Below, one piece after another: positions 17,450 through 25,827 of a DNA stretch of 64,000 nt. The DNA is from JAMDEO01 sp963775295. GTDB lineage: Bacteria; Actinomycetota; Thermoleophilia; RBG-16-64-13. The position numbers were made by a program, and so were the translations under genes. How positions within the stretch are numbered: the stretch's first letter is position 1; every line of letters starts with the position of its first letter. The DNA lies in the NCBI GenBank assembly GCA_963775295.1, contig CAVZIK010000006.1, positions 1,116,001-1,180,000 on the forward strand. The letters are read 5' to 3'. The notes beneath the pieces are model-generated. The model was given only the letters and a program-made list of their open reading frames with translations. It was not told the DNA's origin and searched no databases.

Positions 17450-19150
17450 CTACCGTGCGGGCCCATCGTCGATAATCTGGGCGTCGAACTCTTGCTTGAG
17501 CACTCTGATGAGATCGTCTTTGCTCAGGATTCTAGCATCTCCATCCTGCGGTGCTGCCTCCCCGGCCTGCTCGGCGGCCACCGTGGCGACCACACGCATC
17601 GTGCGCCCGGTGATCTCCCTGAGAGCCTCGGCGATAACCCGTGGGTTCTCCCCCCGCGAGACCTGATTGGCTTGAAACCCGTAGCCGGCTGGAAACTTCA
17701 CCACGAACTCGTCGCCTTCGAGGCTCTCGGGCCTGCCTTCGGCCAACACGGCCGACAATCCGGCCTGCCGCTTCTTGACCGCCTCCAACACGAGGGGCCA
17801 CGCACGCTTCAGATGGTCGATATCGGCCTGGATGGTGGCCGAAGAAAAGTCGTCGGGAGCGGCCGGCTGCGTAGGCTCCTGAACGCGTTCTGAAGGAGGC
17901 GATGCCGGCGCTATCCCGCCGTGCCCATCGGTTCCGAGGTTCGGGGTGGGCGTCAGCTCAGTCGCCGGTTTGGGGGCTGGCCTGCCGACCTCGCGCTCAG
18001 GCGCCGCCGCCGCGGGCGCAGTCTTTGTCTCAACCGCCACTCTGGTACTTCCCGCGGGACCAAACGCCGTCATCTTGATGAGCGCCAGCTCCAGCTCCAG
18101 GCGGGAATCCGATCCCTGACGGACCGCACGCAGGGCTTCTCCGAGAAGATCGATGAACGTCACCGTCCGCGCGATAGGCACGCGGTTGGCTTGACCGCGA
18201 AGGGCGTCGAGCTGCTCCTCGCTGAGCGCGATGCTCGGGGGGGTGTCGGCGGTGTGCTTGACGACGTACATGTCGCGCAGGTAGCTCAAGAGGTCCTTCA
18301 TGAACTGGTTGTAGTCCGTTCCCGATTGGTTCAGCCGCTCGACGAAGAGCAGCGCTCCCTGAGTGTCGTATTGATGAACCATCTCCACGATCTCGAACAA
18401 TAAGTCGTGCTGGACGATGCCGAGGATATCCAAGGTCTCCTGCAGCGAGATCTGGCCGCTGGAGTAGGTGGAGAGTTGGTCCAGGGTACCGATGGCGTCT
18501 CTGAAGCTGCCTGCGGCAGCCCGGGCTATCACCGTCAGCGACGCATCGGCGACTTGGATGTTCTCCTGGCGCGCGACCGAGGTGAGTACGCGGACGACCT
18601 CCTGGATTGAGGGCCGACGAAAGTCGAAACGCTGGCAGCGCGACAGGATGGTAGCCGGCACCTTGTGCGGTTCGGTCGTCGCCATGACGAATATCGCGTG
18701 CGCCGGCGGCTCCTCGAGTGTTTTCAACAAGGCGTTGAAAGCCTCTGGGGTGAGCATGTGGACCTCGTCCACGATGTAGACCTTCATCCGGCTCTCCACC
18801 GGAGCAAAGTGCACCTTGTCGCGGAGGTCGCGAATATCGTCGATTCCTCGGTTGGAGGCGGCGTCCATCTCCACCACGTCGAGGGCGCTGCCCCGGCGGA
18901 CAGCTTCACAATGCTGGCAGGTGCCGTCGGGCGTGGGGGTCGGTTTGCCTCCGCCTGCGTCGCAGTTGAGGGCCATCGCAAGGATCTTAGCCGTAGAAGT
19001 CTTTCCCGTGCCTCGCGGACCCGTGAATAGATAGGCGTGGCTGACCCGGTCTTGATTGATGGCGTTTACGAGCGTGCGCGCGACGTGCTCTTGCCCGACG
19101 ATGTCCTCGAAGCGCGCCGGCCGGTACTTGCGATAAAGGGAGACAGACAT
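17450..19150 (-). CDS. dnaX: DNA polymerase III subunit gamma/tau
   Basis: 566 residues. Clamp-loader AAA+ ATPase with Walker A GPRGTGKTS, a Cys-containing zinc module (NCDAGGG ... CQHCEAVRRG), Walker B VDEVHML, SRC motif in ATILSRCQRFDF, the domain III helical collar to about residue 370, a Pro/Ala/Glu-rich hinge and a C-terminal tau-type domain (SLEGDEFVVKFP). No slippery A/T run typical of programmed frameshifting was noticed, so a separate gamma form is not evident. Start ATG at 19150 matches the conserved SLYRKYRPARFEDIVGQ opening. Confidence 0.97.
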   Translation of the reverse strand: MSVSLYRKYRPARFEDIVGQEHVARTLVNAINQDRVSHAYLFTGPRGTGKTSTAKILAMALNCDAGGGKPTPTPDGTCQHCEAVRRGSALDVVEMDAASNRGIDDIRDLRDKVHFAPVESRMKVYIVDEVHMLTPEAFNALLKTLEEPPAHAIFVMATTEPHKVPATILSRCQRFDFRRPSIQEVVRVLTSVARQENIQVADASLTVIARAAAGSFRDAIGTLDQLSTYSSGQISLQETLDILGIVQHDLLFEIVEMVHQYDTQGALLFVERLNQSGTDYNQFMKDLLSYLRDMYVVKHTADTPPSIALSEEQLDALRGQANRVPIARTVTFIDLLGEALRAVRQGSDSRLELELALIKMTAFGPAGSTRVAVETKTAPAAAAPEREVGRPAPKPATELTPTPNLGTDGHGGIAPASPPSERVQEPTQPAAPDDFSSATIQADIDHLKRAWPLVLEAVKKRQAGLSAVLAEGRPESLEGDEFVVKFPAGYGFQANQVSRGENPRVIAEALREITGRTMRVVATVAAEQAGEAAPQDGDARILSKDDLIRVLKQEFDAQIIDDGPAR

Positions 19151-19245
19151 CCTGCGGGGTGACTCCTTGTCGTCCTCGTCGCTTTGTCAAGCTTGACGTG
19201 CCGTCTCGGGACCGCGGGGGAGAAGCGGTGAAGCCGAGCGGAGCG

Positions 19246-19254
19246 ATTATATCA
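19246..19254 (-). promoter_or_regulatory. Candidate extended -10 promoter for dnaX
   Basis: On the minus strand the sequence reads TGATATAAT, a perfect TATAAT with the TG extension, about 96 bases before the dnaX start. No good -35 is seen, which is usual for extended -10 promoters. The divergent gap to glgP (19151-19387) holds no other gene. Confidence 0.5.
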
Positions 19255-19387
19255 AGCCGCCCGGCGCTGCTCTCCCGGTCGCCGGAACCACGCGAGAGGC
19301 GTCTCGTTCTGGTTTGCCTTGCGCGAGGTAGAAAGCATGCATATATTGGTTTTGGTTGCCCGGGATCGATCGAGGGATGGGCGTCTA

Positions 19388-21964
19388 ATGGATCTCGCGA
19401 GTTTCAACGTGGTGCCCGCGTTTCCAAGAGGCCTGGGTTCACTGCTGGAACTAGCCCTCGATCTACGCTGGTCGGTCGATCCCGAAGTGGTCGATGTTTG
19501 GCCGACTATCGACGCGGATGCGTGGGCCAAGTCCGGCAGCCCTTTGGCCGTTCTGCAAAGTTGCTCCCGATCTCGTCTTGCCGAGCTGGCATCTGATCGT
19601 TCTTTCAGAGGGCTCCTGCGTCCGAAAGTCGAAAGCAGGGCCCGGAGACTTGAATCGCCGGGATGGTTTCAGGAACGATACCCAGCCGGTCCCCTTACCG
19701 GCGTAGCGTACTTTTGCATGGAATTCGGCCTTGGCGAGGCCATTCCTATGTATGCGGGAGGACTGGGAATACTCGCGGGAGATCATCTCAAGGCCTGCAG
19801 CGATCTGGGCGTGCCCATCGTCGGCGTGGGATTGCTCTATCAAAGAGGCTACTTCCGCCAAGCTCTCAGCGCGTTTGGGTCCCAGGTGGAGATATATCCC
19901 TTCAGCGACCCGGCGCAGATGCCGGTCACGCCTGCGAGGGACGAAGCCGGGGATTGGCTCAATATCTCTGTGTGGCTCCCTCAGGGGGAAGTCATTCTCA
20001 GAGTCTGGGAAGTCACGGTGGGGCGGGCGCGGGTGTTCCTGCTCGACACCAACCATCCGCTCAACACGCCTTCTGACAGGGGCCTGGCGGGTGAGTTGTA
20101 CGGCAGCGGCACCGAGACGAGGCTGCAACAGGAGATCCTTCTGGGCCTCGGTGGATGGCGCCTGCTGCGCAGGCTTGGGCTGGATCCCGAGATCTGCCAT
20201 ATCAACGAGGGCCACGCGGCCCTAGCGGCGGTGGAGCGGGCCCGTTTCTTCATGGCGGACAATTCGGTGAACTTCGGGGAGGCCGTCACCGCGACGAGGC
20301 CCGGGAATCTCTTTACCACTCACACCCCGGTCGAGGCCGGGTTCGATCGGTTTCCCCCCGGTTTGATCAAGCAGTACCTGACAGCCTATGCCTCAGAGTT
20401 GGGGCTCAGCACCGAGGAGTTCCTCGGGTTGGGCAGAATCGACTCCAACTCTGCCGTAGAGCCATTCAATATGGCCTACTTGGCTCTAAGGACCTGCGGC
20501 GCTGCCAATGCGGTGAGCAAGCTCCACGCGGCGGTCACCCATCAGCTCTTCGCACCGGTCTTTCCGCGTACGCCGCTCGGAGAGGTACCCGTGGGCTGCG
20601 TGACGAACGCCGTGCACGTGCCCTCCTGGCTTTCGGCGGAGTCCTACCGATTCTGGAAGGAACGGGTCGGTACGGACTGGTGGTTCGGCAAGCGGTCAGC
20701 CCGCGATTCCGGTGTGGAGGGCTCCTCAGCGGGGCACGAGGAACCAGTATTCGACGAGGCGCTCTGGGCTCTTCGCCGCCGCAACCGGGAGAAATTGGTC
20801 GAGGCTGTGAGAGCCCACTCTATCCGGCATCGGGGAGATCCCTGGCGTCCCAGCGGCGCGGGGACGGAGAATCGCGACTTTCTCGACGCCGGAGCGCTCA
20901 CCCTGGGCTTCGCCCGACGCTTTGCCAGCTACAAACGGTGCACCTTGCTTCTGAGAGACCCTGATCGCCTTGCTCGGATCCTGTCTTCCGACGAGAGACC
21001 CGTGCAGCTGATCATCGGAGGCAAGGCCTATCCTTCCGACCTGGAGGGCAAGGCCATGATCCGGGCTTGGGCAGAGTTCACCCGGCGCGCCGACGTGCGG
21101 CATCGAGTTGCTTTCCTCGTTGACTACGACATGGCCATCGCCGCGGACTTGGTGCAAGGAGTCGACGTCTGGGTCAATAACCCCAGGCGCCCCTTCGAGG
21201 CGAGCGGGACCAGCGGCATGAAGGTACTGGCGAACGGCGGTCTCAATCTGTCCGAACTGGACGGCTGGTGGGCCGAAGCGTACACGCCGGAATGTGGCTG
21301 GTGCATCGGGGATGGAATCCCGGAAGGCGTCGATCCCTATGCCCTTGACGAGATAGAGGCCGAGCAACTGTATTCGCGGCTGGAACAAGAGGTCGTGCCA
21401 CTCTTCTACGACCGTGATTCGCGGGGGATTCCCTCGGGATGGCTGCGGCTGGTGAGAAACAGCATGAAGAGGCTCGCCCCCGAGTTTTCCGCTCACCGCA
21501 TGGTGTCCGACTACGTGACGGAGTTCTATGATCCCGGAGCCCGTGCATATTTGTTGCGCTCGTCCGATGCCGGGGCCACAGCGCGGGAGATGGGGGAATG
21601 GAGCCGGAGGGTAGTCGGGTTGCTGGGAGGGGTGCGCTTTGAGCGAGCCACGGTTCGAGACAAGGACGGCCAACGCGTCTTCGAGGCGACGATTCACCCC
21701 AACGGTCTCACGGACGAGTTCCGATCGGGGAGCCTGTTGGTGGAGGCCTACTGCGAACCCGATTCCGGGGCCGGAGTGCCCTGGCGCGATCGGCTCGAGC
21801 TTCACGACGAGGCGGACGGGCTCTTGGTGTTCGCGGGTGCAGTCTGCTCGACCCGGCCCTTGGAGCGCTTCACCGCCAGAGTGGTCCCGGCTCATCCGAT
21901 GGCGTTCGGTAGATTGGAGATGCCGTCGCCGGTGTGGGCCGAGAGCCCACCCGAGATCAGTTGA
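19388..21964 (+). CDS. glgP: Alpha-glucan (glycogen) phosphorylase, DUF3417 type
   Basis: 858 residues. An N-terminal DUF3417 domain (LGSLLELALDLRW, residues about 15-110) precedes a GT35 phosphorylase core: YFCMEFGLGEAIPMYAGGLG, FTTHTPVEAGFDRF, LGFARRFASYKR and the pyridoxal-phosphate lysine region FEASGTSGMKVLANGG. It releases glucose-1-phosphate from glycogen-like or maltodextrin chains. The ATG at 19388 is chosen because conservation begins there; the frame remains open upstream to a TTG at 19319. It is divergent from dnaX and ends seven bases from the SRP RNA 3' end, so it interrupts the usual SRP RNA-dnaX order. Confidence 0.93.
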   Translation: MDLASFNVVPAFPRGLGSLLELALDLRWSVDPEVVDVWPTIDADAWAKSGSPLAVLQSCSRSRLAELASDRSFRGLLRPKVESRARRLESPGWFQERYPAGPLTGVAYFCMEFGLGEAIPMYAGGLGILAGDHLKACSDLGVPIVGVGLLYQRGYFRQALSAFGSQVEIYPFSDPAQMPVTPARDEAGDWLNISVWLPQGEVILRVWEVTVGRARVFLLDTNHPLNTPSDRGLAGELYGSGTETRLQQEILLGLGGWRLLRRLGLDPEICHINEGHAALAAVERARFFMADNSVNFGEAVTATRPGNLFTTHTPVEAGFDRFPPGLIKQYLTAYASELGLSTEEFLGLGRIDSNSAVEPFNMAYLALRTCGAANAVSKLHAAVTHQLFAPVFPRTPLGEVPVGCVTNAVHVPSWLSAESYRFWKERVGTDWWFGKRSARDSGVEGSSAGHEEPVFDEALWALRRRNREKLVEAVRAHSIRHRGDPWRPSGAGTENRDFLDAGALTLGFARRFASYKRCTLLLRDPDRLARILSSDERPVQLIIGGKAYPSDLEGKAMIRAWAEFTRRADVRHRVAFLVDYDMAIAADLVQGVDVWVNNPRRPFEASGTSGMKVLANGGLNLSELDGWWAEAYTPECGWCIGDGIPEGVDPYALDEIEAEQLYSRLEQEVVPLFYDRDSRGIPSGWLRLVRNSMKRLAPEFSAHRMVSDYVTEFYDPGARAYLLRSSDAGATAREMGEWSRRVVGLLGGVRFERATVRDKDGQRVFEATIHPNGLTDEFRSGSLLVEAYCEPDSGAGVPWRDRLELHDEADGLLVFAGAVCSTRPLERFTARVVPAHPMAFGRLEMPSPVWAESPPEIS

Positions 21965-21971
21965 AGAAAGT

Positions 21972-22239
21972 GACCGTGCACCCACCGTTGAAGACGTGCC
22001 TCCGAGCGCCCGCCGGTAGCCAGCTCAAGCCAAGCTACCCCACGGCACATGAAAGAGTCCGCTTAGGGCTGCTACCTTCCGGTCCTGACCCGATTCACGG
22101 ATTTTCATTGCGCAGGACCTGGCCGTCAACACCACACGCCGGCGTCAGACCTCACAGGCCCGCTCCTATGGTGGGAATTCCGTCCCGCTAAAGCGGATTG
22201 CGGGTACAGGGCACCGCTAGCTCCCCACCTAGCACGGTC
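21972..22239 (-). ncRNA. ffs: Long-form signal recognition particle RNA (with Alu domain)
   Basis: The minus strand carries the helix 8 signature GGTCAGGACCGGAAGGTAGC, bound by Ffh, near 22065-22100. The flanks match the long Bacillus-type scRNA rather than the short 4.5S form: the 5' part reads GTGCTAGGTGGGGAGCTAGC and GGTGCCCTGTACCCGCAATC, and GGTGTTGAC is followed by GTCCTGCGCAATG. The ends pair perfectly (GACCGTGC at 22239 with GCACGGTC at 21972), giving about 268 nt with an Alu domain. It scaffolds co-translational targeting. Small frames predicted over it are artefacts. It lies convergent to and only seven bases from glgP. Confidence 0.93.
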
Positions 22240-22245
22240 GCCAGG

Positions 22246-22251
22246 AGTATA
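22246..22251 (-). promoter_or_regulatory. -10 box of the SRP RNA promoter
   Basis: TATACT on the minus strand ends six bases before the first paired base of the SRP RNA (22239), exactly where a -10 element should lie. The -35 region is poor. Confidence 0.5.
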
Positions 22252-22287
22252 CAGCAGGACGTGCCGGTCGCAGGCGCGTGGGAGAGA

Positions 22288-22887
22288 TCAGGAAGCTGTT
22301 GTGGTCGACCCGGAATCGATCGCGTTCGCGACGTCCATCAGCGGTTTCAATTGGCCGATGAAAGTGTCGAGAAGTTGCTTGGCGGTATCCGGCGCGTCCG
22401 ACGGGCTGCCCAAAGTCTTGATGGTGGCGTAGGCCGCTTCGAGAGTGGTGGCCACGGAGCCGTCGGCTATGTTCCGGCCCAGATTGAGCGTGGAGTAGAC
22501 GTCCCTCATAGCGCTGTCGGCAGAGGTCGTGTCGCCTGAGTCGAGAGCCTTGCGACACGACAAGGCCTGCACTCGCGCCCTGAGTCCGTAAATGACGGCG
22601 AGCCGCGGATCATTGTCCGTAGCCCCGTGGGCGACGAGGTACTGGGCGAGTTTGTTCTCGACGTTGGCGGTGTCTGCTAAGTCTTTGTCGAACTGGCTGA
22701 GAGTCACCGGCGGCGAAGTCGTAGATGATCCACTGGTGGAAGAAGTCGTGGGGACGGTCGTGCTGGAGTCGGTCGTGGTCTGGTTCGTCCCCGAAACGGC
22801 GGAAGAACAGCCGGCGATGGCCGCTGCAAGCAGTAGGATGAGGAAGAGGGTCAGAAGATATCGCATCCCGCCAGGGCGGTGAATCAT
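22288..22887 (-). CDS. Uncharacterised lipoprotein with Thr/Ser-rich linker
   Basis: 199 residues. A lipoprotein signal (LLTLFLILLLAAAIAGCSS, lipid Cys near residue 27) is followed by a Thr/Ser-rich linker and a mostly helical domain of about 150 residues (NKLAQYLVAHGATDNDP, LGRNIADGSVATTLEAAYAT) with no recognised family. TAGGAG seven bases before the ATG at 22887 supports this start over the internal ATG at 22866. It lies between tRNA-Ser and SRP RNA on the same strand and may be read from the tRNA promoter. Confidence 0.75.
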   Translation of the reverse strand: MIHRPGGMRYLLTLFLILLLAAAIAGCSSAVSGTNQTTTDSSTTVPTTSSTSGSSTTSPPVTLSQFDKDLADTANVENKLAQYLVAHGATDNDPRLAVIYGLRARVQALSCRKALDSGDTTSADSAMRDVYSTLNLGRNIADGSVATTLEAAYATIKTLGSPSDAPDTAKQLLDTFIGQLKPLMDVANAIDSGSTTTAS

Positions 22888-22910
22888 GACGAACTCCTAT
22901 GACAGCAAAA

Positions 22911-23004
22911 TGGCGGAGTGGGAGGGATTCGAACCCTCGAGACGAGTTGACCCCGCCTACACGATTTCCAGTCGTGCTCCTTCAGCCAGCTCGGACACCA
23001 CTCC
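22911..23004 (-). tRNA. tRNA-Ser (anticodon GGA)
   Basis: A 94-nt class II tRNA: acceptor GGAGTGG pairs with CCACTCC, discriminator G and encoded CCA; D arm region TCCGAGCTGGCTGAAGGA; anticodon stem CACGA/TCGTG around loop CTGGAAA (anticodon GGA); a long variable arm; T arm GAGGG-TTCGAAT-CCCTC. The long variable arm and GGA anticodon identify serine (UCC/UCU codons). Confidence 0.97.
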
Positions 23005-23035
23005 GCAAGAAAACAACGTCTCAGACCAACGCCGG

Positions 23036-23041
23036 ATTATA
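23036..23041 (-). promoter_or_regulatory. -10 box upstream of tRNA-Ser
   Basis: A perfect TATAAT on the minus strand lies 32 bases before the mature tRNA 5' end, leaving a leader of about 24 nt. No clear -35 is seen. Confidence 0.45.
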
Positions 23042-23043
23042 GC

Positions 23044-23805
23044 TCAAGGCCAGGTGGGCTGCCCGCCGACCACGAGAGTCCACACGATGAGGGCGATGCC
23101 GGCGAGAAAAGTGCCGGGGACTATCAACGCTCCGATGGCGTCGCGCGTGACCTCCGAAGGAGGCAAGGTCCAGAAGCCGGCAGCGCTGAGAACGACACTA
23201 CCGGCGATGGCCGGAATGATCTGCCCCTCGCCCACGCCCAGGTAGATAAAGACCGCGCCGTACGTTACCAAGGAGCCCAGGACGAAGAGCAACCTCTCCG
23301 GCCCCGAGATCCTCTGGCCTGCTCCTGGCCCGAGCAGAAGGAGCACGAGGCTGGCAACGAAGAAGCCGAACCCAAGAAGCACGTAGCCCACGTGCATGTC
23401 GAGGAAGTTGATCTTAGAGGCGAACTCGCCTTGGGCGAAGATGTCCGGCAGCCCGCGCTGGATAGCGTGAGTGGCGATGTGTACGCCGTGCCCGATCATC
23501 GCGATGGCGAGCCCGACCCAGAACAACCAGGCGTAGGGGCTCGAGATGACGGTGTAGACATTCAACGATCCCCTGGCCGACTGAGTCACGATCAGGAAGA
23601 GACGGGTGAACGCGAAGGCACTCAGGGCGGGAAGCAGCGTCAGAAGGACCAGGTCAAACGGCCCGATGGCCCAGGAGCCCGATGGAACAGGAGCCCCCGC
23701 GCGCAGGCCCTGGAATAACTCCCAGGCCAGCAGCGCGATCATCAGCCAGAAAGCGTTTCTGGCGACCGGAGCGCTGCCCCTTGCCTGACTCGTCGAAGTT
23801 CTCAC
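23044..23805 (-). CDS. Unrecognised polytopic membrane protein
   Basis: 253 residues with about seven membrane helices separated by short loops, for example AFWLMIALLAWELF, YAWLFWVGLAIAMIGHGVHI, VGYVLLGFGFFVASLVLLLL and GTFLAGIALIVWTLVVG. I do not recognise the family. Two histidines lie in the third helix (MIGHGVHIATHA) and another in MHVGYV, which could bind a metal or heme, but this is only suggestive. Start is GTG at 23805 with AGGAGGGGG about 12 bases upstream. It lies upstream of tRNA-Ser and downstream of a steroid-reductase-like gene on the same strand. Confidence 0.65.
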   Translation of the reverse strand: MRTSTSQARGSAPVARNAFWLMIALLAWELFQGLRAGAPVPSGSWAIGPFDLVLLTLLPALSAFAFTRLFLIVTQSARGSLNVYTVISSPYAWLFWVGLAIAMIGHGVHIATHAIQRGLPDIFAQGEFASKINFLDMHVGYVLLGFGFFVASLVLLLLGPGAGQRISGPERLLFVLGSLVTYGAVFIYLGVGEGQIIPAIAGSVVLSAAGFWTLPPSEVTRDAIGALIVPGTFLAGIALIVWTLVVGGQPTWP

Positions 23806-23951
23806 CTTGCTAGTCGGCCCCCTCCTGAAGTGACAGAGACACCCATTCTATCGTTCTCCGTCCGCCGTATGTTGCCTCCGCTCAACCGCACCTACGGCGC
23901 GTTGCACGCCTATTGCGGGTTCAGTCGGCGCGCCCATTCCGCCGCGAATCC

Positions 23952-24713
23952 TCAGACGACGAAGGGCAACAGAGCCTTGCGTTCAGGTGGATAATCGGGG
24001 AACTCCTCGCGGTACCACTTATGGGTCTTGATGGCGCGCGGAGCCAGGTTGGCTACGGTCCAGACAAGGAAGGCCAAGGCTCCTATGTTCCAGCAGGCCA
24101 GCGCCCAGCCACCCCATTCCACCATCTCGCCCAGATAGTTCGGGCACGATACAAATCGGTATCCACCGCCCGTGGGAATCTTGTAGCCGGTCTCGCCGCG
24201 GCTGCGAAGGGAGATTAGTTCCCGATCTGAGTATTGGTTGAGGGCGTAGCCAAAGATGAACAGCAAGACGCCAACGACGAACCGCGGGTCGAGCAACCAA
24301 GAGGTGTCCAGGCGCGGGCCGAGCGTGTAGAGGTATCGGGCGTTGAGGTACCCATTCCCCACGTTGAAGCAGGCGCCCATCAGCACGACCGACGCAGTGA
24401 TACTGGGCCGACTGCTATGCACGCGGAAGGGGTAGATGAGGGAACGGTGTACGTAGTGCACGACCCATAACAGCAGGAAGACGAGGGCGACCGGGTTCCC
24501 ATGTTGGTCTCCCAGCGCATAGCAGACGACAAAGGTGATCAGGGAAGGGGACTCCATCAGGATCCATCCCCAGCGCGCGCTGAAGCGCGGTCCCCATCCC
24601 CCGCGGGTAAAGCGGCCGTAGGGAGCGGTGATAAAGAACAGGGCGGCGAAGGTGATGACCGCTACGGCCATCCACACGATGACGAGCCAGGAGTAAAAAG
24701 TGATTTCGCGCAC
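23952..24713 (-). CDS. Steroid 5-alpha-reductase/isoprenylcysteine methyltransferase-like membrane enzyme
   Basis: 253 residues, six or seven membrane helices. The C-terminal part (about 150-253) has the pattern of steroid 5-alpha-reductase family proteins: TGYKIPTGGGYRFVSCPNY, LGEMVEWGGWALACWN, RAIKTHKWYREEF and a terminal FPDYPPERKALLPFVV. Eukaryotic members reduce enone steroids with NADPH; bacterial members are mostly uncharacterised and could act on other polyprenyl or enone lipids. Length equals that of SRD5A proteins. Start is GTG at 24713. The activity is an inference from family membership. Confidence 0.78.
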   Translation of the reverse strand: MREITFYSWLVIVWMAVAVITFAALFFITAPYGRFTRGGWGPRFSARWGWILMESPSLITFVVCYALGDQHGNPVALVFLLLWVVHYVHRSLIYPFRVHSSRPSITASVVLMGACFNVGNGYLNARYLYTLGPRLDTSWLLDPRFVVGVLLFIFGYALNQYSDRELISLRSRGETGYKIPTGGGYRFVSCPNYLGEMVEWGGWALACWNIGALAFLVWTVANLAPRAIKTHKWYREEFPDYPPERKALLPFVV

Positions 24714-24785
24714 GTCTGACTTATATCACCCGGCGCGTCCCTTGTGCAGCGCCTGTTTGCCGAAACGGTCTAATCGGAACCTATA

Positions 24786-24797
24786 ACCCCCGGGGGT
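24786..24797. promoter_or_regulatory. Palindrome ACCCCCGGGGGT in a divergent gap
   Basis: A perfect 12-base palindrome lies in the gap (24714-24840) between the reductase-like gene and the ABC exporter, which point away from each other. Position and symmetry fit an operator for one or both genes, but GC-rich palindromes also occur by chance in such a genome. Confidence 0.3.
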
Positions 24798-24840
24798 ATT
24801 GCGCCAGGACCGGCTCATATGAGGCGGGGTGGGAGGGCAC

Positions 24841-25827
24841 GTGGCAGCAAGTACTGATCGGAGCATAGTGGCGGAGGGCCTCGCTCGCTACTTCGCAGAC
24901 ACGAGAGCGGTCGACGGCGTCGACCTACGCGTGGAATCTGGAGGGATCTTCGGTTTCCTGGGACCGAATGGTTCCGGCAAGACCACCACGGTGAAGGTCT
25001 TGACGACCATTCTGGCTCCGACTGCCGGCACGGCGCGTGTGGCTGGTTTCGACGTCAGCAGAGACCAACAGGAGGTCAGGGCGCGTATCGGAGTGGCGCT
25101 GCAGGAAGTTGGTCTGGATCCGCTCATGACGGGCCGGGAGATGCTGACGCTGCAGGCCCGGCTGTTCGGGGCGGATTCGGCGGCCGCCTCGTTCACGGCA
25201 GAGCGTCTGTTGCGCGCGGTCGGCCTCGACGACGTCGACGACAAGAAGCGTGTGGGGCAGTATTCCGGCGGGATGAGGCGCCGTCTCGATTTGGCTCTCG
25301 CGCTCGTCAACAATCCCGACGTCCTTTTCCTCGACGAACCCACCACGGGGCTCGACCCGGCCAGCCGGATGGCGATATGGGAGGAAGTTCGCAGGCTGAA
25401 CGAGGACCTCGGGATGACCATCTTCCTCACTACGCAGTATCTCGAGGAGGCGGACAAGCTGGCGGATGACGTGGCCATCATCGACCGAGGGAAGATCGTC
25501 GCCCAAGGTTCGCCGCGCGACCTCAAGAAGCGGATAGGCAACGAGGTGGTGAGTCTAACCTTTGCCTCCCCAGAGCAGGCCGCGAAGGCCGACGCCGTGG
25601 TCGCGCCGCTGTGTCCCTCGCGGCAACTTACCGGGCGCGAGTTGCTTTGCTACTTCGGCGTTGCAGCCGACAAACTGGCGACCTTGGTGCGCGCGCTGGA
25701 TGACGCGGGTGTCGGTCTCGAAGGTCTCTCCATGAGCGAGCCGACCCTCGACGACGTCTTCCTACGGGCCACCGGCTCGCGCATGGCTCTCAAGGAGGAA
25801 CCGATAGTCAAGGAGGAGACGGCATGA
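24841..25827 (+). CDS. ABC exporter ATP-binding protein (DrrA type)
   Basis: 328 residues: Walker A GPNGSGKTTT, Q-loop VALQEVGLD, signature YSGGMRRRL, Walker B LFLDEPTTGLD, switch region FLTTQYLEEADKLAD, and the DrrA-type C-terminal domain of about 90 residues ending SEPTLDDVFLRATG. The usual switch His after TT is Gln (TTQYL), as in DrrA. GTG at 24841 is chosen because GGGAGGG precedes it by a few bases. It overlaps the permease gene by ATGA. Probable role is drug or lipid efflux. Confidence 0.92.
   Translation: MAASTDRSIVAEGLARYFADTRAVDGVDLRVESGGIFGFLGPNGSGKTTTVKVLTTILAPTAGTARVAGFDVSRDQQEVRARIGVALQEVGLDPLMTGREMLTLQARLFGADSAAASFTAERLLRAVGLDDVDDKKRVGQYSGGMRRRLDLALALVNNPDVLFLDEPTTGLDPASRMAIWEEVRRLNEDLGMTIFLTTQYLEEADKLADDVAIIDRGKIVAQGSPRDLKKRIGNEVVSLTFASPEQAAKADAVVAPLCPSRQLTGRELLCYFGVAADKLATLVRALDDAGVGLEGLSMSEPTLDDVFLRATGSRMALKEEPIVKEETA

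Noticed and set aside
17450..19150. Programmed frameshift in dnaX producing gamma
   Set aside because: I saw no A-rich slippery sequence with a downstream hairpin in the expected region.
20726..21985. A 419-codon minus-strand frame opposite glgP
   Set aside because: It mirrors the conserved phosphorylase and even runs over the SRP RNA 3' end; no recognisable protein.
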